DNA from: CAYOHG01 sp964465125
GTDB taxonomy: Bacteria; Planctomycetota; Phycisphaerae; UBA1845; Fen-1342
Length of the DNA: 64,000 bases
Direction: 5' to 3'
Assembly (NCBI GenBank): GCA_964465125.1
Contig: CAYXIO010000009.1
Location: 1 to 64,000, forward strand
The notes under the pieces were generated by a model. The model had not been told where the DNA came from. It searched no databases and saw nothing but the letters and a program-made list of their open reading frames with translations. Of this stretch, positions 20,168-28,173 are shown one piece after another (position 1 is the stretch's first letter; every line of letters starts with the position of its first letter). The position numbers and the translations under genes are program-made.

Positions 20168-21442
20168 TCACGACACGGGTTCCGCCCCCAGCCGCCACAA
20201 CGCCGTGATGGGTAGCGCGTACATCTGCTTCCCGAACGGCAGCGACTCGGTGCCCATGTACAGTACCACGCCACGGTGAAACCGCTCACCAGCGGCCTCG
20301 GCCAGCACACGCAGTCCGCGGAAGTCGTCGGTGTCCAGCGTCGCCTTGCTCTTTACTTCGATGCCGACAATGTGCCGGCCGACGCGGGGTTCGAGCACGA
20401 AGTCGACCTCGTTGCCGCGATGGTCGCGAAAGTGCCAGAGGCTCGGTTTCGCCCGGCTCCAGCTGATTTGCTTCAGCAGCTCAGTCGCGACGAAGTTCTC
20501 CAACAGCGTGCCACGCAGCTTGCCGTCCGTACCGAAGCGGTCGGGCGTTGCACCCAGCACGTGCGCGAGCAGGCCCGTGTCCCCAAAGTACATCTTCGGG
20601 CTCTTCACGACCCGTTTGATGCGGTTTGTGAACCACGGCAACACCGGCCGAAGGATGAACGTCGCGGTAAGCAGGGTCAGGTAACGCTTGGCGGTGATTT
20701 GGTTCAAACCGACGTCGCGTCCAAGCTCGGCATAGTTCACCAGCCCGCCGGCGCGACCCGCGACCGCGACCAGGAGGCGCGGCAGATCCACCAGACCCTC
20801 GATGTTCGAGAGGTCCCGAATGTCGCGCAGCATGACCGTGCTCAGGTAGGACTCGAACCACCTGTGACGTTGCTCAAGGTCGCGCCGTGCGAGGACCTCG
20901 GGGTAACCGCCCGTGAACATGCGCCGCCCAAGGTCCGCCTTCGAAAGCGCGCCGACTTTCGGAGTCGCCGAGTGTGACAACGGCGGCAGTTTCGCGGCGA
21001 AGAGCGCGTCGATAATCCCCTCGCGCACGCTTTCGATTTCTCCTTGCGAGAGCGGGAGAAGCGTATGGATCTCCATGCGGCCGACGAAGGCGTCGGCGAG
21101 CTTCGGCAACTGCATGACGTTGGCCGACCCCGTCAGCAGGAACCGCCCGGGTCGGCGGTCGCGATCCACATCAGCCTTGATGGGCAGCACGAGTTCGGGC
21201 GCCCGCTGAATCTCGTCGAGCACCAGTGCACCTGGTGCGCCAGCCAGGAACCCGGTTGGATCGGTTCTCGCGGTCGCCAGCGACGTTGCGTTGTCGAAAG
21301 TGATGTATCTCGCAGGGTGGCCGTGCTCGGCGAGGTGCTGGGCGAGCGTGCTCTTGCCGGCTTGGCGCGGGCCATGCAGCACGACGATCGGCGTGTCGCC
21401 GAGGGCGGTGAGCAGGTTGTGATTGAGATGGCGCGGATACAT
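20168..21442 (-). CDS. AAA ATPase with DUF4143 C-terminal domain
   Basis: 424 residues. The N-terminal AAA_14 ATPase has Walker A GPRQAGKST (about residues 24-32), Walker B LVLDEIQRAP and sensor LLTGSANVMQL. The C-terminal DUF4143 region has KMYFGDTGLLAHVLG, LLENFVATELLKQ and a nuclease-like core (HFRDHRGNEVDFVLEP, GIEVKSKA) resembling a PD-(D/E)XK fold. Such genes are usually solitary and mobile, with an unknown role that may be defence or toxin-like. The inverted repeat 45 bp upstream (21487-21507) may control it. Confidence 0.85.
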   Translation of the reverse strand: MYPRHLNHNLLTALGDTPIVVLHGPRQAGKSTLAQHLAEHGHPARYITFDNATSLATARTDPTGFLAGAPGALVLDEIQRAPELVLPIKADVDRDRRPGRFLLTGSANVMQLPKLADAFVGRMEIHTLLPLSQGEIESVREGIIDALFAAKLPPLSHSATPKVGALSKADLGRRMFTGGYPEVLARRDLEQRHRWFESYLSTVMLRDIRDLSNIEGLVDLPRLLVAVAGRAGGLVNYAELGRDVGLNQITAKRYLTLLTATFILRPVLPWFTNRIKRVVKSPKMYFGDTGLLAHVLGATPDRFGTDGKLRGTLLENFVATELLKQISWSRAKPSLWHFRDHRGNEVDFVLEPRVGRHIVGIEVKSKATLDTDDFRGLRVLAEAAGERFHRGVVLYMGTESLPFGKQMYALPITALWRLGAEPVS

Positions 21443-21486
21443 GGCACCTTCCTCAAATTCGCTGGCGTCGGATACTCTAACCTTGA

Positions 21487-21507
21487 CGTGATGGAAAATC
21501 TATCACG
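21487..21507. promoter_or_regulatory. Inverted repeat upstream of the DUF4143 ATPase
   Basis: CGTGAT (21487-21492) and ATCACG (21502-21507) are separated by 9 bp. A TATAAT hexamer lies just beyond at 21514-21519 on the plus strand. This could be an operator for the ATPase gene or for a divergent transcript. Confidence 0.35.
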
Positions 21508-21594
21508 CACTGTTATAATTTCCTGCGTGTCGCCCGGGGGGCTCGGATGGAGAAGTAACCAGCCGTGGGTCTTCGCGCTCCGCGAGTGCTGGTG

Positions 21595-21614
21595 GTTTCA
21601 CCACGTGGTGAAAC
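21595..21614. repeat. Perfect 20-bp palindrome
   Basis: GTTTCACCAC followed directly by its reverse complement. It lies in gene-poor sequence 150 bp from the ATPase start. It could be a protein-binding site or a hairpin. Confidence 0.75.
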
Positions 21615-21966
21615 ACGCTGAAATCGTGAAACCGACTCGATCGGCGCTGACGCGCTGTAAGTCCTGCGCGCAGTCAACCACGACCCGGTCCCAGGTTGTC
21701 GTGATCTTCTCGATGCCCTCGCGAAGCGCGCGAACTAGGCGACAGCCGCGATCAGGAAAGCAGCGGTTTCACGGACCACTGCTCTGCCGTTCGTCAGAGC
21801 GGCGGATCGGACCGAAGTTCGCAATAAGTTCGGTGAACTGGCGGTACCAGAGTGCGTCGGTTGTCGCGACAACCGGATGGGCGTCTTGGTGCGCTCTCGT
21901 GCGCCTACGAGCGGCGATCCCGAGCCGGAAACCGCGTTTTCGTAAAGCCTCGCGGGGTAACGATTT
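21604..21966 (-). pseudogene. Possible decayed gene fragment
   Basis: One minus-strand frame is open with protein-like text on both sides of a single TGA near 21765: HPVVATTDALWYRQFTELI upstream, and REGIEKITTTWDRVVVDCAQ downstream, ending at a second stop near the palindrome. I do not recognise the family. It could also be chance. Confidence 0.25.
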
Positions 21967-21968
21967 AA

Positions 21969-22012
21969 TTACAAAACCGCTGCTCTGCCAATTGAGCTAC
22001 GGTGGCAAGTGA
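21969..22012. repeat. 44-bp direct repeat, right copy (tRNA-Thr 5' half)
   Basis: Identical to 18293-18336. It contains the 5' half of tRNA-Thr on the minus strand but no 3' half, so it is not a functional tRNA. With the left copy it bounds 18337-21968. Confidence 0.8.
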
Positions 22013-22468
22013 CTGCCGTAAACACGACTTACGCGTGCTGCGCGCTCGCTGTCGGCTGTCTCGACGACAACCGCGACGATCACCGGTTTCCCGGGCGGCG
22101 ACGCGGTTCATCCTACCGGGCGGCGACGCGGTTCATCCTACCAGCATGCCGTTTCAAAGCCAGCAAACGCGATTCCGACCTTCGGTTTTTCGAACCGCTG
22201 GTCATCGTTTGGGCCCGGCTGTTGCGGGCGCGCCTTTGAGTCGGGACAACCGTGCGAGTGCCTTGGCGCGACCGGTGCTACGCGCGTGGCAGCAGACCTG
22301 GGGCCGGTGCCGTCGTTCGGCTGCTGCTGCGACGGCGTGGCGACGCCGCCGGACCGAAGGCTCTCATAACGCCTGGATCAGTTTTCGGGGAGCAGGCTAC
22401 TTTCAAGCGGACCCGGTTCGATACGCGGCAGGGTAGTGAGGTTCAGTGCTTAGCGAGCGGGGTAATAC
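22013..22468. other. Gene-poor region right of the insert
   Basis: The left part is the diverged tRNA-Thr leader copy 2 with its tandem duplication. The right 250 bp, up to the kinase stop, show no convincing gene or signal. Confidence 0.45.
22091..22140 (+). repeat. 25-bp tandem duplication in leader copy 2
   Basis: The 25-bp unit at 22091-22115 (starting CCGGGCGGCGACGCGG) is repeated exactly at 22116-22140. Leader copy 1 has a single diverged version. Confidence 0.85.
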
Positions 22469-24382
22469 TCAGTCCGCCAAGCCGCAACGCTTCATTTCGG
22501 CCGCATCGTCCGCGTCCGGCGGGAGAAGCATGCGGTAGTCAGCGGCTCGTTCCGGCTTACCCCAGGCATCGTACAGCGCGACCATCAACCATCGGTGGCC
22601 ATCCATCAAGCCCGGTGCACCTTCCCAGTGCTCGTCAGCGAGTTGGTAGCTTTCGAGCGCCGCGCACTCGGCCTCATCAAACCGGCCGGCTCGCAGCAGT
22701 GCGGCCGCCAAGTTCCAGAGATCCCATATCTGATGCCCGGGTTCCTCTCCCGCCGGTCGATTCTCCAGGACGGCCTGAGCTACCTCTACCGCCTGGTCAG
22801 CTTGCCCCGACATGCGGAGCGACGCACCCAGGTTGTTCTGCCAGGCAAGCACCTCCGCATCCTCCTCGCCGCGCGCGTTGCGGCCCTCTTCCACGAGCTG
22901 TTGATAAAGCGTGACGGCTTCGGCATTCCGGCCTTCCTGGTTCAGAGCCAAGGCCAGCAGCGACTTGGACCGGAGCGTGAGCGGGTGTTCCGGGCCGAGC
23001 GCGTTCGAGCGCAGCCGAAAGGCCATCTCCGCCTGTTCGGCCGAGCCCTTTTTGCCCTGTCTCAATAACACCAAAGCGGCGCTGTGCCGAACCGATGCCT
23101 GCAAGTCTGCGTGGCCGTCGAGCTTGCGGTCGCATAGGGCGAGCGTGCGTTCGAGAAGCTCGTCGGAGAGGGCCAGGCCCGCGTACGGGTCCAGACCTTC
23201 AATGACATCCTGCAGCAGCTCCAGTGCCACACGTGCCTTCTGCGCCTCCGCCAGTCGCGATTCGCGCTCGGCGGCAACTTGAAGCTGCACATACGTTACG
23301 CCGCCGATCGCCGCCAGCGCCAGCACCGCCGCGAACGCCAGGGGAACACGCCGGCGCCGAATCGCCTTGCGCAGTAGATACCAGGTGCTATCACGCTTGC
23401 CCTCGATCGGCTCACCCGCCAGGTAATGCCGGATGTCGCGTGCCAACTCGCCGGCGCTCTGGTACCTCCGCTCGCGATCCTTGCAGAGGCACTTGAGAAC
23501 GATGGTCTCGACCTCGTCGTCAATCTCGCGGCGGATGCGGCGCGGCCGGGCCGGCGGGGCGTGCACGATCCGGTCCAGCACGTCCCGCACGTTTCCGGTG
23601 ATGTCGTAGGGGAATCTAGCCGTCAGCATCTGGTAGAGGATCACGCCCAGCGAGTAGACGTCGGTGCGCGTGTCAATGCCGGCCCCGACGCCGTCGGCCT
23701 GCTCCGGGGAGGCCCACGGCACCGAGCCGACGAACTGCCCGGTCAGCGTTTCGGCCGTGGCCTCGGCGGCGCTGGCCGCCACCTTCGCCAAGCCGAAGTC
23801 CAGCACATGCGGCTCCCCATGCTCGTCGATGCGGATGTTGCTCGGTTTGAGATCGCGATGGATCACGCCGCACAGGTGGGCCGCATTGACCGCCTCGGCG
23901 ATCTTGACGAACGACCGCAGGGTTTCGTTGACCGAACGCTTGCGGCTGGCCATGTACACGTCGAGCGGCTGACCGCGGACGTAGTCCATGATGAGGTAGA
24001 AATGGCCGGCCGCCTGGCCGCTGTCGTGGATGGACACGATGTTGGGGTGGTTGAGCTGCCCGAGGATGTGGGCCTCGCGCTCGAAGCGCGCCCGGTCAAG
24101 CGGGCCGGCGCACGGCCCCTCGTGCAGGACCTTGATCGCCACCTTGCGTTTGGCCGATTTCTGAAACGCCTGGTATACGACGCCCTGTCCGCCGCGGTGG
24201 ATTTCCCGCAGGATTTCAAAGCCTGGAAAGGAGTCGGGCGCCGGCAACGAAAACAGTCCGGCGTCGTTGGGCAGGGCCGGTACGGACCGCGTGTCGGACC
24301 CTAAGTCCTCAGCATCCCGCAGGGCGGCCCGGATGAGCTCTCGGCCGCCGTCGAATGAATCCTGCTTACCCGTCGAAGACAT
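22469..24382 (-). CDS. Serine/threonine protein kinase with TPR-like C-terminus
   Basis: Membrane-anchored Hanks-type kinase of 637 residues. The kinase domain spans about 52-330: Gly loop IHRGGQGVVYQAF, AIKVL lysine, HRDLKPSN catalytic loop, DFGLAKV and SPEQADG. A transmembrane segment follows (PLAFAAVLALAAIGGV, about 346-366). The exported part is helical tetratricopeptide-like repeats (ALVLLRQGKKGSAEQAEMAF, LLALALNQEGRNAEAVTLY, NLAAALLRAGRFDEAECAAL). It follows an ECF sigma factor by 164 bp on the same strand, a pairing common in planctomycetes, suggesting a signalling pathway that controls transcription. Confidence 0.94.
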   Translation of the reverse strand: MSSTGKQDSFDGGRELIRAALRDAEDLGSDTRSVPALPNDAGLFSLPAPDSFPGFEILREIHRGGQGVVYQAFQKSAKRKVAIKVLHEGPCAGPLDRARFEREAHILGQLNHPNIVSIHDSGQAAGHFYLIMDYVRGQPLDVYMASRKRSVNETLRSFVKIAEAVNAAHLCGVIHRDLKPSNIRIDEHGEPHVLDFGLAKVAASAAEATAETLTGQFVGSVPWASPEQADGVGAGIDTRTDVYSLGVILYQMLTARFPYDITGNVRDVLDRIVHAPPARPRRIRREIDDEVETIVLKCLCKDRERRYQSAGELARDIRHYLAGEPIEGKRDSTWYLLRKAIRRRRVPLAFAAVLALAAIGGVTYVQLQVAAERESRLAEAQKARVALELLQDVIEGLDPYAGLALSDELLERTLALCDRKLDGHADLQASVRHSAALVLLRQGKKGSAEQAEMAFRLRSNALGPEHPLTLRSKSLLALALNQEGRNAEAVTLYQQLVEEGRNARGEEDAEVLAWQNNLGASLRMSGQADQAVEVAQAVLENRPAGEEPGHQIWDLWNLAAALLRAGRFDEAECAALESYQLADEHWEGAPGLMDGHRWLMVALYDAWGKPERAADYRMLLPPDADDAAEMKRCGLAD

Positions 24383-24546
24383 GGGTCACCGCTCCTGCCG
24401 CGCAGGCGGTTAGAAACGCGCGGCCACCGGGCCGGGACGACGGCTCGCGCCGCGTTTGCCGGACGGCCCGCATCACGCGAGCGGCTGGGGCCGACCCAGG
24501 TGCGTCCGTTACTCTTTGAAGCGGAGGGCAAGGCCGCGTCTTACGC

Positions 24547-25158
24547 TCAGCCGCTCAGATAATCCGACGCGGTGCCGAGCATCACCCGCAGGCGCTCGTG
24601 GGCGCGGAGCCGCAGCAGGTACACGGCCCCCGGGCTGCGCTGAAGCACGCCGGCGATTTCCCGGGCCGGGCGACCCTCCAGGTCGTACAGGCGGACGACG
24701 CGCCGATAGATTTCCGGCAACTGCTCGATCGCGCGCACGAGCGCCTGGCAGGCCTCGCTGCGTGCGGCATGTCCGCTGGGCGTGCTGCCGGTGACCGCGA
24801 GGAGTTCGAACAGCGTATCGAATGCCTGTCCGGTCGGCGTCAGCGCCCGCCGGTCGCCGCCGCGCTTCTCGGCCTCGAGCGTGCGCAGGGCGTCGACCAG
24901 ATTGCGTTTCGCTAGCGTCAGCAGCCACGCGCGGAACGCGTCTTCGCCGCGCGCCGTCAGCGCGCGGATGGCCAGGAACGCATCCGTATACGTCTGTTGG
25001 ATGACGTCGTCGACCGTCAGCAGCGCCCGCCAACGTTTGGGGATTGCGCCGGCCAGGCTTCGTCGGACCGCCGCGTCGCACCGTTCCAGCATCGTGGCCA
25101 GCGCGGCGCGGTTGCCGCCGACCGCTTGCTGGAGCAGTTCGTCCACGGTGACCGGCAT
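24547..25158 (-). CDS. ECF-type RNA polymerase sigma factor
   Basis: 203 residues. Region 2 lies at about 45-95 (LTVDDVIQQTYTDAFLAI, FRAWLLTLAKRNLVDAL). Region 4 is at about 140-195 (LEQ-like AIEQLPEIYRRVVRLYDLEG, REIAGVLQRSPGAVYLLRLRA). It belongs to the planctomycete ECF types that lack a separate anti-sigma and are linked to Ser/Thr kinases. The kinase gene follows on the same strand. A terminator-like hairpin lies in its 5' leader at 25245-25277. Confidence 0.88.
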   Translation of the reverse strand: MPVTVDELLQQAVGGNRAALATMLERCDAAVRRSLAGAIPKRWRALLTVDDVIQQTYTDAFLAIRALTARGEDAFRAWLLTLAKRNLVDALRTLEAEKRGGDRRALTPTGQAFDTLFELLAVTGSTPSGHAARSEACQALVRAIEQLPEIYRRVVRLYDLEGRPAREIAGVLQRSPGAVYLLRLRAHERLRVMLGTASDYLSG

Positions 25159-25520
25159 ACATCGGCCCGATTCAGGTCAATTCAAGCGTCGCCTCGATCT
25201 TACCCACCCACCAGCCCCCGTGCCAGCTCCCCCGGCCGACGCCGAAAAAAACCGGACGGTGCGTAAATCCGTCCGGTGCGCGACGCTTCAAGGGATTAGG
25301 ACCAACCCACGTGCGGCGGGTGCTGACGGGACGAAGGCTGGAAATGTCAGGAAAAGGAGTGCTCACCGGGCCACCGTCTCGCGTCTGATCCTTCGGGAAG
25401 GCATGGCGTTACCTGAACGCCGGTACATCACCGTTCAGTGGCCTTCGCGCGATGCGGCGTGAGTGACAGGCGTTCCTGCCGAGGCGAATCCGCGCGGAGA
25501 AGCTCAAAGGAGTAGAACAC
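25159..25520. other. Divergent intergenic region
   Basis: This 362-bp region separates the minus-strand sigma factor from the plus-strand secreted-protein gene. It contains the terminator-like hairpin and, at the right end, AAGGAG (25506-25511 area) for the next gene. No coding sequence is convincing. Confidence 0.5.
25245..25277 (-). terminator. Intrinsic terminator or attenuator in the sigma factor leader
   Basis: On the minus strand a perfect 9-bp stem (ACCGGACGG at 25251-25259 with CCGTCCGGT at 25269-25277) and 9-nt loop are followed by seven Us. No minus-strand gene ends here; it lies 87 bp upstream of the sigma factor start, so it may attenuate that operon or end a short RNA. Confidence 0.7.
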
Positions 25521-26996
25521 ATGGTTGCAAGACGATTGGAAGCGATCCTTGGCGTCATCGTATTGACTGTGGCGGCGCTGCCCGCCCCTGCACAAGGCCA
25601 GGTGACTGCCGCCTTCACTTACCAGGGGCTGCTCAAGGAAGACGGTGACCCCGCCAGTGGCAGCTACGACTTCGTGTTCCGCCTGTATGACGCGCCGACC
25701 GGCGGAACCCAGATCGGGTTCGACGTGCCGGTAGACGACTGGCCTGTTGCCGATGGCCTGTTCACGGTGCAGCTTAACTTTGGGTACGGGGGGTTCAACG
25801 GCGACGATCGCTGGCTGGAGGTGCGTGTGCGACCGGGCGACAGCGGCGGCAGCTACGCGGTGCTTTCTCCCCGGCAGGAGCTGGCCGCGACGCCATACGC
25901 CCTCTATGCGCTGTACGCACCGACCGCCGGGGGATTGGTGCTTCCGTTCGCCGGCTCGGCTGCCGCTCCTAGCCCGGCTTTCTCGGTCACGAACGCCGGT
26001 GGAGGACAGGCCGGCGAGTTTCTGAAGCCGGCGGCTGGTGGCACCGAATCGGCTTTGAAGGCTGCCAGCACCGGCGTCAACAACGCGGTCTGGGCGATCA
26101 ACACCGGTGGGGCCGACATCGGCACGATCCCCTCCATCCCCGAAGACGCGGGGCTGTCCGCCTGGAATCTCGGTTCCGGGCCGGCGGTGCGAGCGCTCAA
26201 CGGCGGGTTGGGTCAAGCCATCAACGCCCTGGTAGAGAACACCACCAGCACCGCGGACGTCATCACGGCCTCGACCACCAGCGACGTCTGGGGTAGCGCG
26301 CTGGTCGCCACTATCCCGAGCGCAACTAACTCGGCGCCGGCGGTCTGGGCTTCGACGAACGGCCCCGCCCCGGCGGTCTACGGCTTTACGAACGGCTCGT
26401 TCCCCGCGGGCCTATTCGAGAACCTTGGTGCCTTCCCGGGATCACCGATCTCGGACGGCGTCTACGGTGTCACCGTGAACACTTACCCCGACCGGCGGCC
26501 CGCGGGGGTTCACGCAGCGGGATTTGGGGCGTCGGCGCCGGGCATGCCCAATGCTGCGGCCCTGAATGTAGATAACGGCGCGATGGGCGTCAGCGGTCCG
26601 GTGGTAGCGCAGCGCACCGCCATGACCATCCCGGTCCCAGGACCCTGGATCTCAATCTCCTCCTGCAAGAACGTCCCCGCGCCCCCCGCTCACATTCACA
26701 CCATCGGGTATTACTGCGACGTCGCGGTGGCCAATGACCTGATTCTTGGAGGCGAGTTCATCTTCCCGCCTCCCGGCATCGAGAACACGACCAGGAGCAT
26801 CCTGATCCCCTCGGTCGAGACCAACGCGCCGCCAGTAGGATGGGCATCCTACTATATTCAAGTCCACAGCCAGATGCCCGGAAGTTGCGTGCTGCGGGTT
26901 ACAAGGATGGGCGACCCGGATGGCAGTTGCACCCCGCCGGACCTCATTGGCGACGCGGTGTACGCCCACCTGCTGATCATCAATCCCAACCCGTAG
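25521..26996 (+). CDS. Secreted surface protein, planctomycete type
   Basis: 491 residues with a signal peptide (MVARRLEAILGVIVLTVAALP, cleavage near AQG). The N-terminal third has the pattern FTYQGLLKEDGDPASGSYDF, VFRLYDAPTGGTQIG, LEVRVRPGDSGGSYAVLSPR, QELAATPYALYA, which I know from many planctomycete exported proteins of unknown role. The middle is Gly/Ala/Thr-rich and low in complexity, as in surface fibres. The C-terminal 120 residues contain several Cys (ISSCKNVPAP, GSCVLRVTRMGDPDGSC). A strong Shine-Dalgarno (AAAGGAG) precedes the ATG. Confidence 0.75.
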   Translation: MVARRLEAILGVIVLTVAALPAPAQGQVTAAFTYQGLLKEDGDPASGSYDFVFRLYDAPTGGTQIGFDVPVDDWPVADGLFTVQLNFGYGGFNGDDRWLEVRVRPGDSGGSYAVLSPRQELAATPYALYALYAPTAGGLVLPFAGSAAAPSPAFSVTNAGGGQAGEFLKPAAGGTESALKAASTGVNNAVWAINTGGADIGTIPSIPEDAGLSAWNLGSGPAVRALNGGLGQAINALVENTTSTADVITASTTSDVWGSALVATIPSATNSAPAVWASTNGPAPAVYGFTNGSFPAGLFENLGAFPGSPISDGVYGVTVNTYPDRRPAGVHAAGFGASAPGMPNAAALNVDNGAMGVSGPVVAQRTAMTIPVPGPWISISSCKNVPAPPAHIHTIGYYCDVAVANDLILGGEFIFPPPGIENTTRSILIPSVETNAPPVGWASYYIQVHSQMPGSCVLRVTRMGDPDGSCTPPDLIGDAVYAHLLIINPNP

Positions 26997-27015
26997 GAGC
27001 ATGTGCCGCGAAACG

Positions 27016-27090
27016 AACCGTGGCCCGAACCGTTCCAGGTATCGCGCGGCACGACCGGTTGCCCGGCGGCCCGCGGTTCGGGCCACGGTT
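27016..27090. repeat. 16-bp inverted repeat between secreted-protein genes
   Basis: AACCGTGGCCCGAACC (27016-27031) pairs perfectly with GGTTCGGGCCACGGTT (27075-27090), with 43 bp between. It lies between two secreted-protein genes, just after the first stop. There is no T run, so it is a large hairpin or a REP/MITE-like element rather than a standard terminator. Confidence 0.75.
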
Positions 27091-27143
27091 GTCGCAAGGG
27101 CTTCAGCCCCGCGACACGAAACGCCAATCAAGGAACTACTACC

Positions 27144-27569
27144 ATGAGGTCCTTCATTCAAAAACCTGCTGCAATCGTAGCGCTGATGCTGAGTAGCGCA
27201 TGGGCCTTTTCTCAGAGCTTCGATCTGGACGGGTGGACGGTTGACGGCGGCGGGGACATGTGGACCAACGGCGGCGATTTCGAGCTGTCCGGGACCGTCG
27301 GTCAACCAGATGCGAACTTCGCCGCGATGGCCGGGGGCGACTTCGAGCTGGTCGGCGGCTTCTGGGGCGGTGCATACGTCGCACCAATCCCCGGAGACAT
27401 CGACGGTGACGGCGACGTGGACCTCATAGACCTGGCTACGCTGCTCGTGTCCTTTGGGGCCTGCATCGGCGACCCCGGTTTTGACCCGAACGTCGATCTC
27501 GACGGCAGCGGCTGCGTCGATCTGATCGACCTCGCTGAGCTGCTGGTGCACTTCGGCGAGGGAGCGTAG
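27144..27569 (+). CDS. Small secreted protein with dockerin-like repeats
   Basis: 141 residues with a signal peptide ending near AWAFSQ. A short beta domain follows (FDLDGWTVDGGGDMWTNGG, FELSGTVGQPDAN, GGDFELVGGFWGG), widespread in planctomycete exported proteins. The end is a dockerin-type pair of calcium loops: GDIDGDGDVDLIDLATLLV and VDLDGSGCVDLIDLAELL. I chose ATG 27144, with AAGGA 10 nt upstream, since upstream residues of the longer frame are not signal-like. The dockerin-like tail probably anchors the protein to a surface partner; no cohesin is visible here. Confidence 0.82.
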   Translation: MRSFIQKPAAIVALMLSSAWAFSQSFDLDGWTVDGGGDMWTNGGDFELSGTVGQPDANFAAMAGGDFELVGGFWGGAYVAPIPGDIDGDGDVDLIDLATLLVSFGACIGDPGFDPNVDLDGSGCVDLIDLAELLVHFGEGA

Positions 27570-28173
27570 CGCCCGCCGGCTAAATGACCGTGCGTGATCC
27601 CGCATCAGCCGTTGTGCGTTCATGCAGCCCGCGTCTTCGCCGGGTGCCATCGCGACGGCGGTTGCGTCGCGATGCCCGGCGGAACCCAACGCGGGCGCGG
27701 CTGGCGGCCAGAACGTCGGAAGGTCGAAGAGTGGAAGGGTCGTAGAATCGAGCGGTCAGCACGTCGAAACGTCGCCGTCGCGGTGCCCTGCGGCCTGCGC
27801 CCTTCGCCCTGCGGCCGGTGCCCTGCGCTCTGCGCTCGGCGCCCTGCTCCGGCGCGACGGGTTCTAATTCGCCCGCACTCTCGCCCCCCACTTCGTCCCT
27901 TGTGCCATCGTGCCTGCGTGCCTGGGTGCCTGCGGGCCTGGGTGCCTTCCGCCCTTGCCCCCTCGGCTTCCCGACTGCCCGGCCCCTTCCGCCCCCGCCT
28001 GCCCCGATCGCCGACGTAGCCGCCGCGTCGGCCCGCGAGTACGATTCCGCGTTCGTTCGTCGGCGGACGCGCAGGCGGCCGCGTGCGAACGAGATGGGCG
28101 GCGGCGCCCGCGCCCACGCCCCTGCGCGCGGCCCGCACCCCGTGGTCCCCTGAATGAGGTCAGACGACACTGT
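27570..28173. other. Gene-poor region with short degenerate repeats
   Basis: I find no credible gene in these 604 bp. Two patches of imperfect short tandem repeats stand out: CCCTGCG-type units at about 27782-27850 and GTGCC-type 7-10-bp units at about 27901-27960. The second resembles the patch at 54946-55021. Confidence 0.55.
27782..27960. repeat. Degenerate GCC-rich short tandem repeats
   Basis: Units close to CCCTGCG dominate 27782-27850, and units close to GTGCCTGC or GTGCCTGG dominate 27901-27960. Neither is exact, suggesting old slippage or a dispersed repeat family. Confidence 0.55.

Noticed and set aside
21969..22012. A second tRNA-Thr gene
   Set aside because: Only the 5' half up to the anticodon loop is present; the sequence beyond it does not complete a cloverleaf.
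22091..22140. A short CRISPR-like repeat
   Set aside because: Two 25-bp units abut with no spacer, so it is a simple tandem duplication; no cas genes are in the window.
27570..28173. Several open frames of up to about 175 codons in the repeat-rich gap
   Set aside because: They differ between frames, are dominated by repeat-encoded Pro/Arg/Ala, and show no domain or ribosome-binding site.
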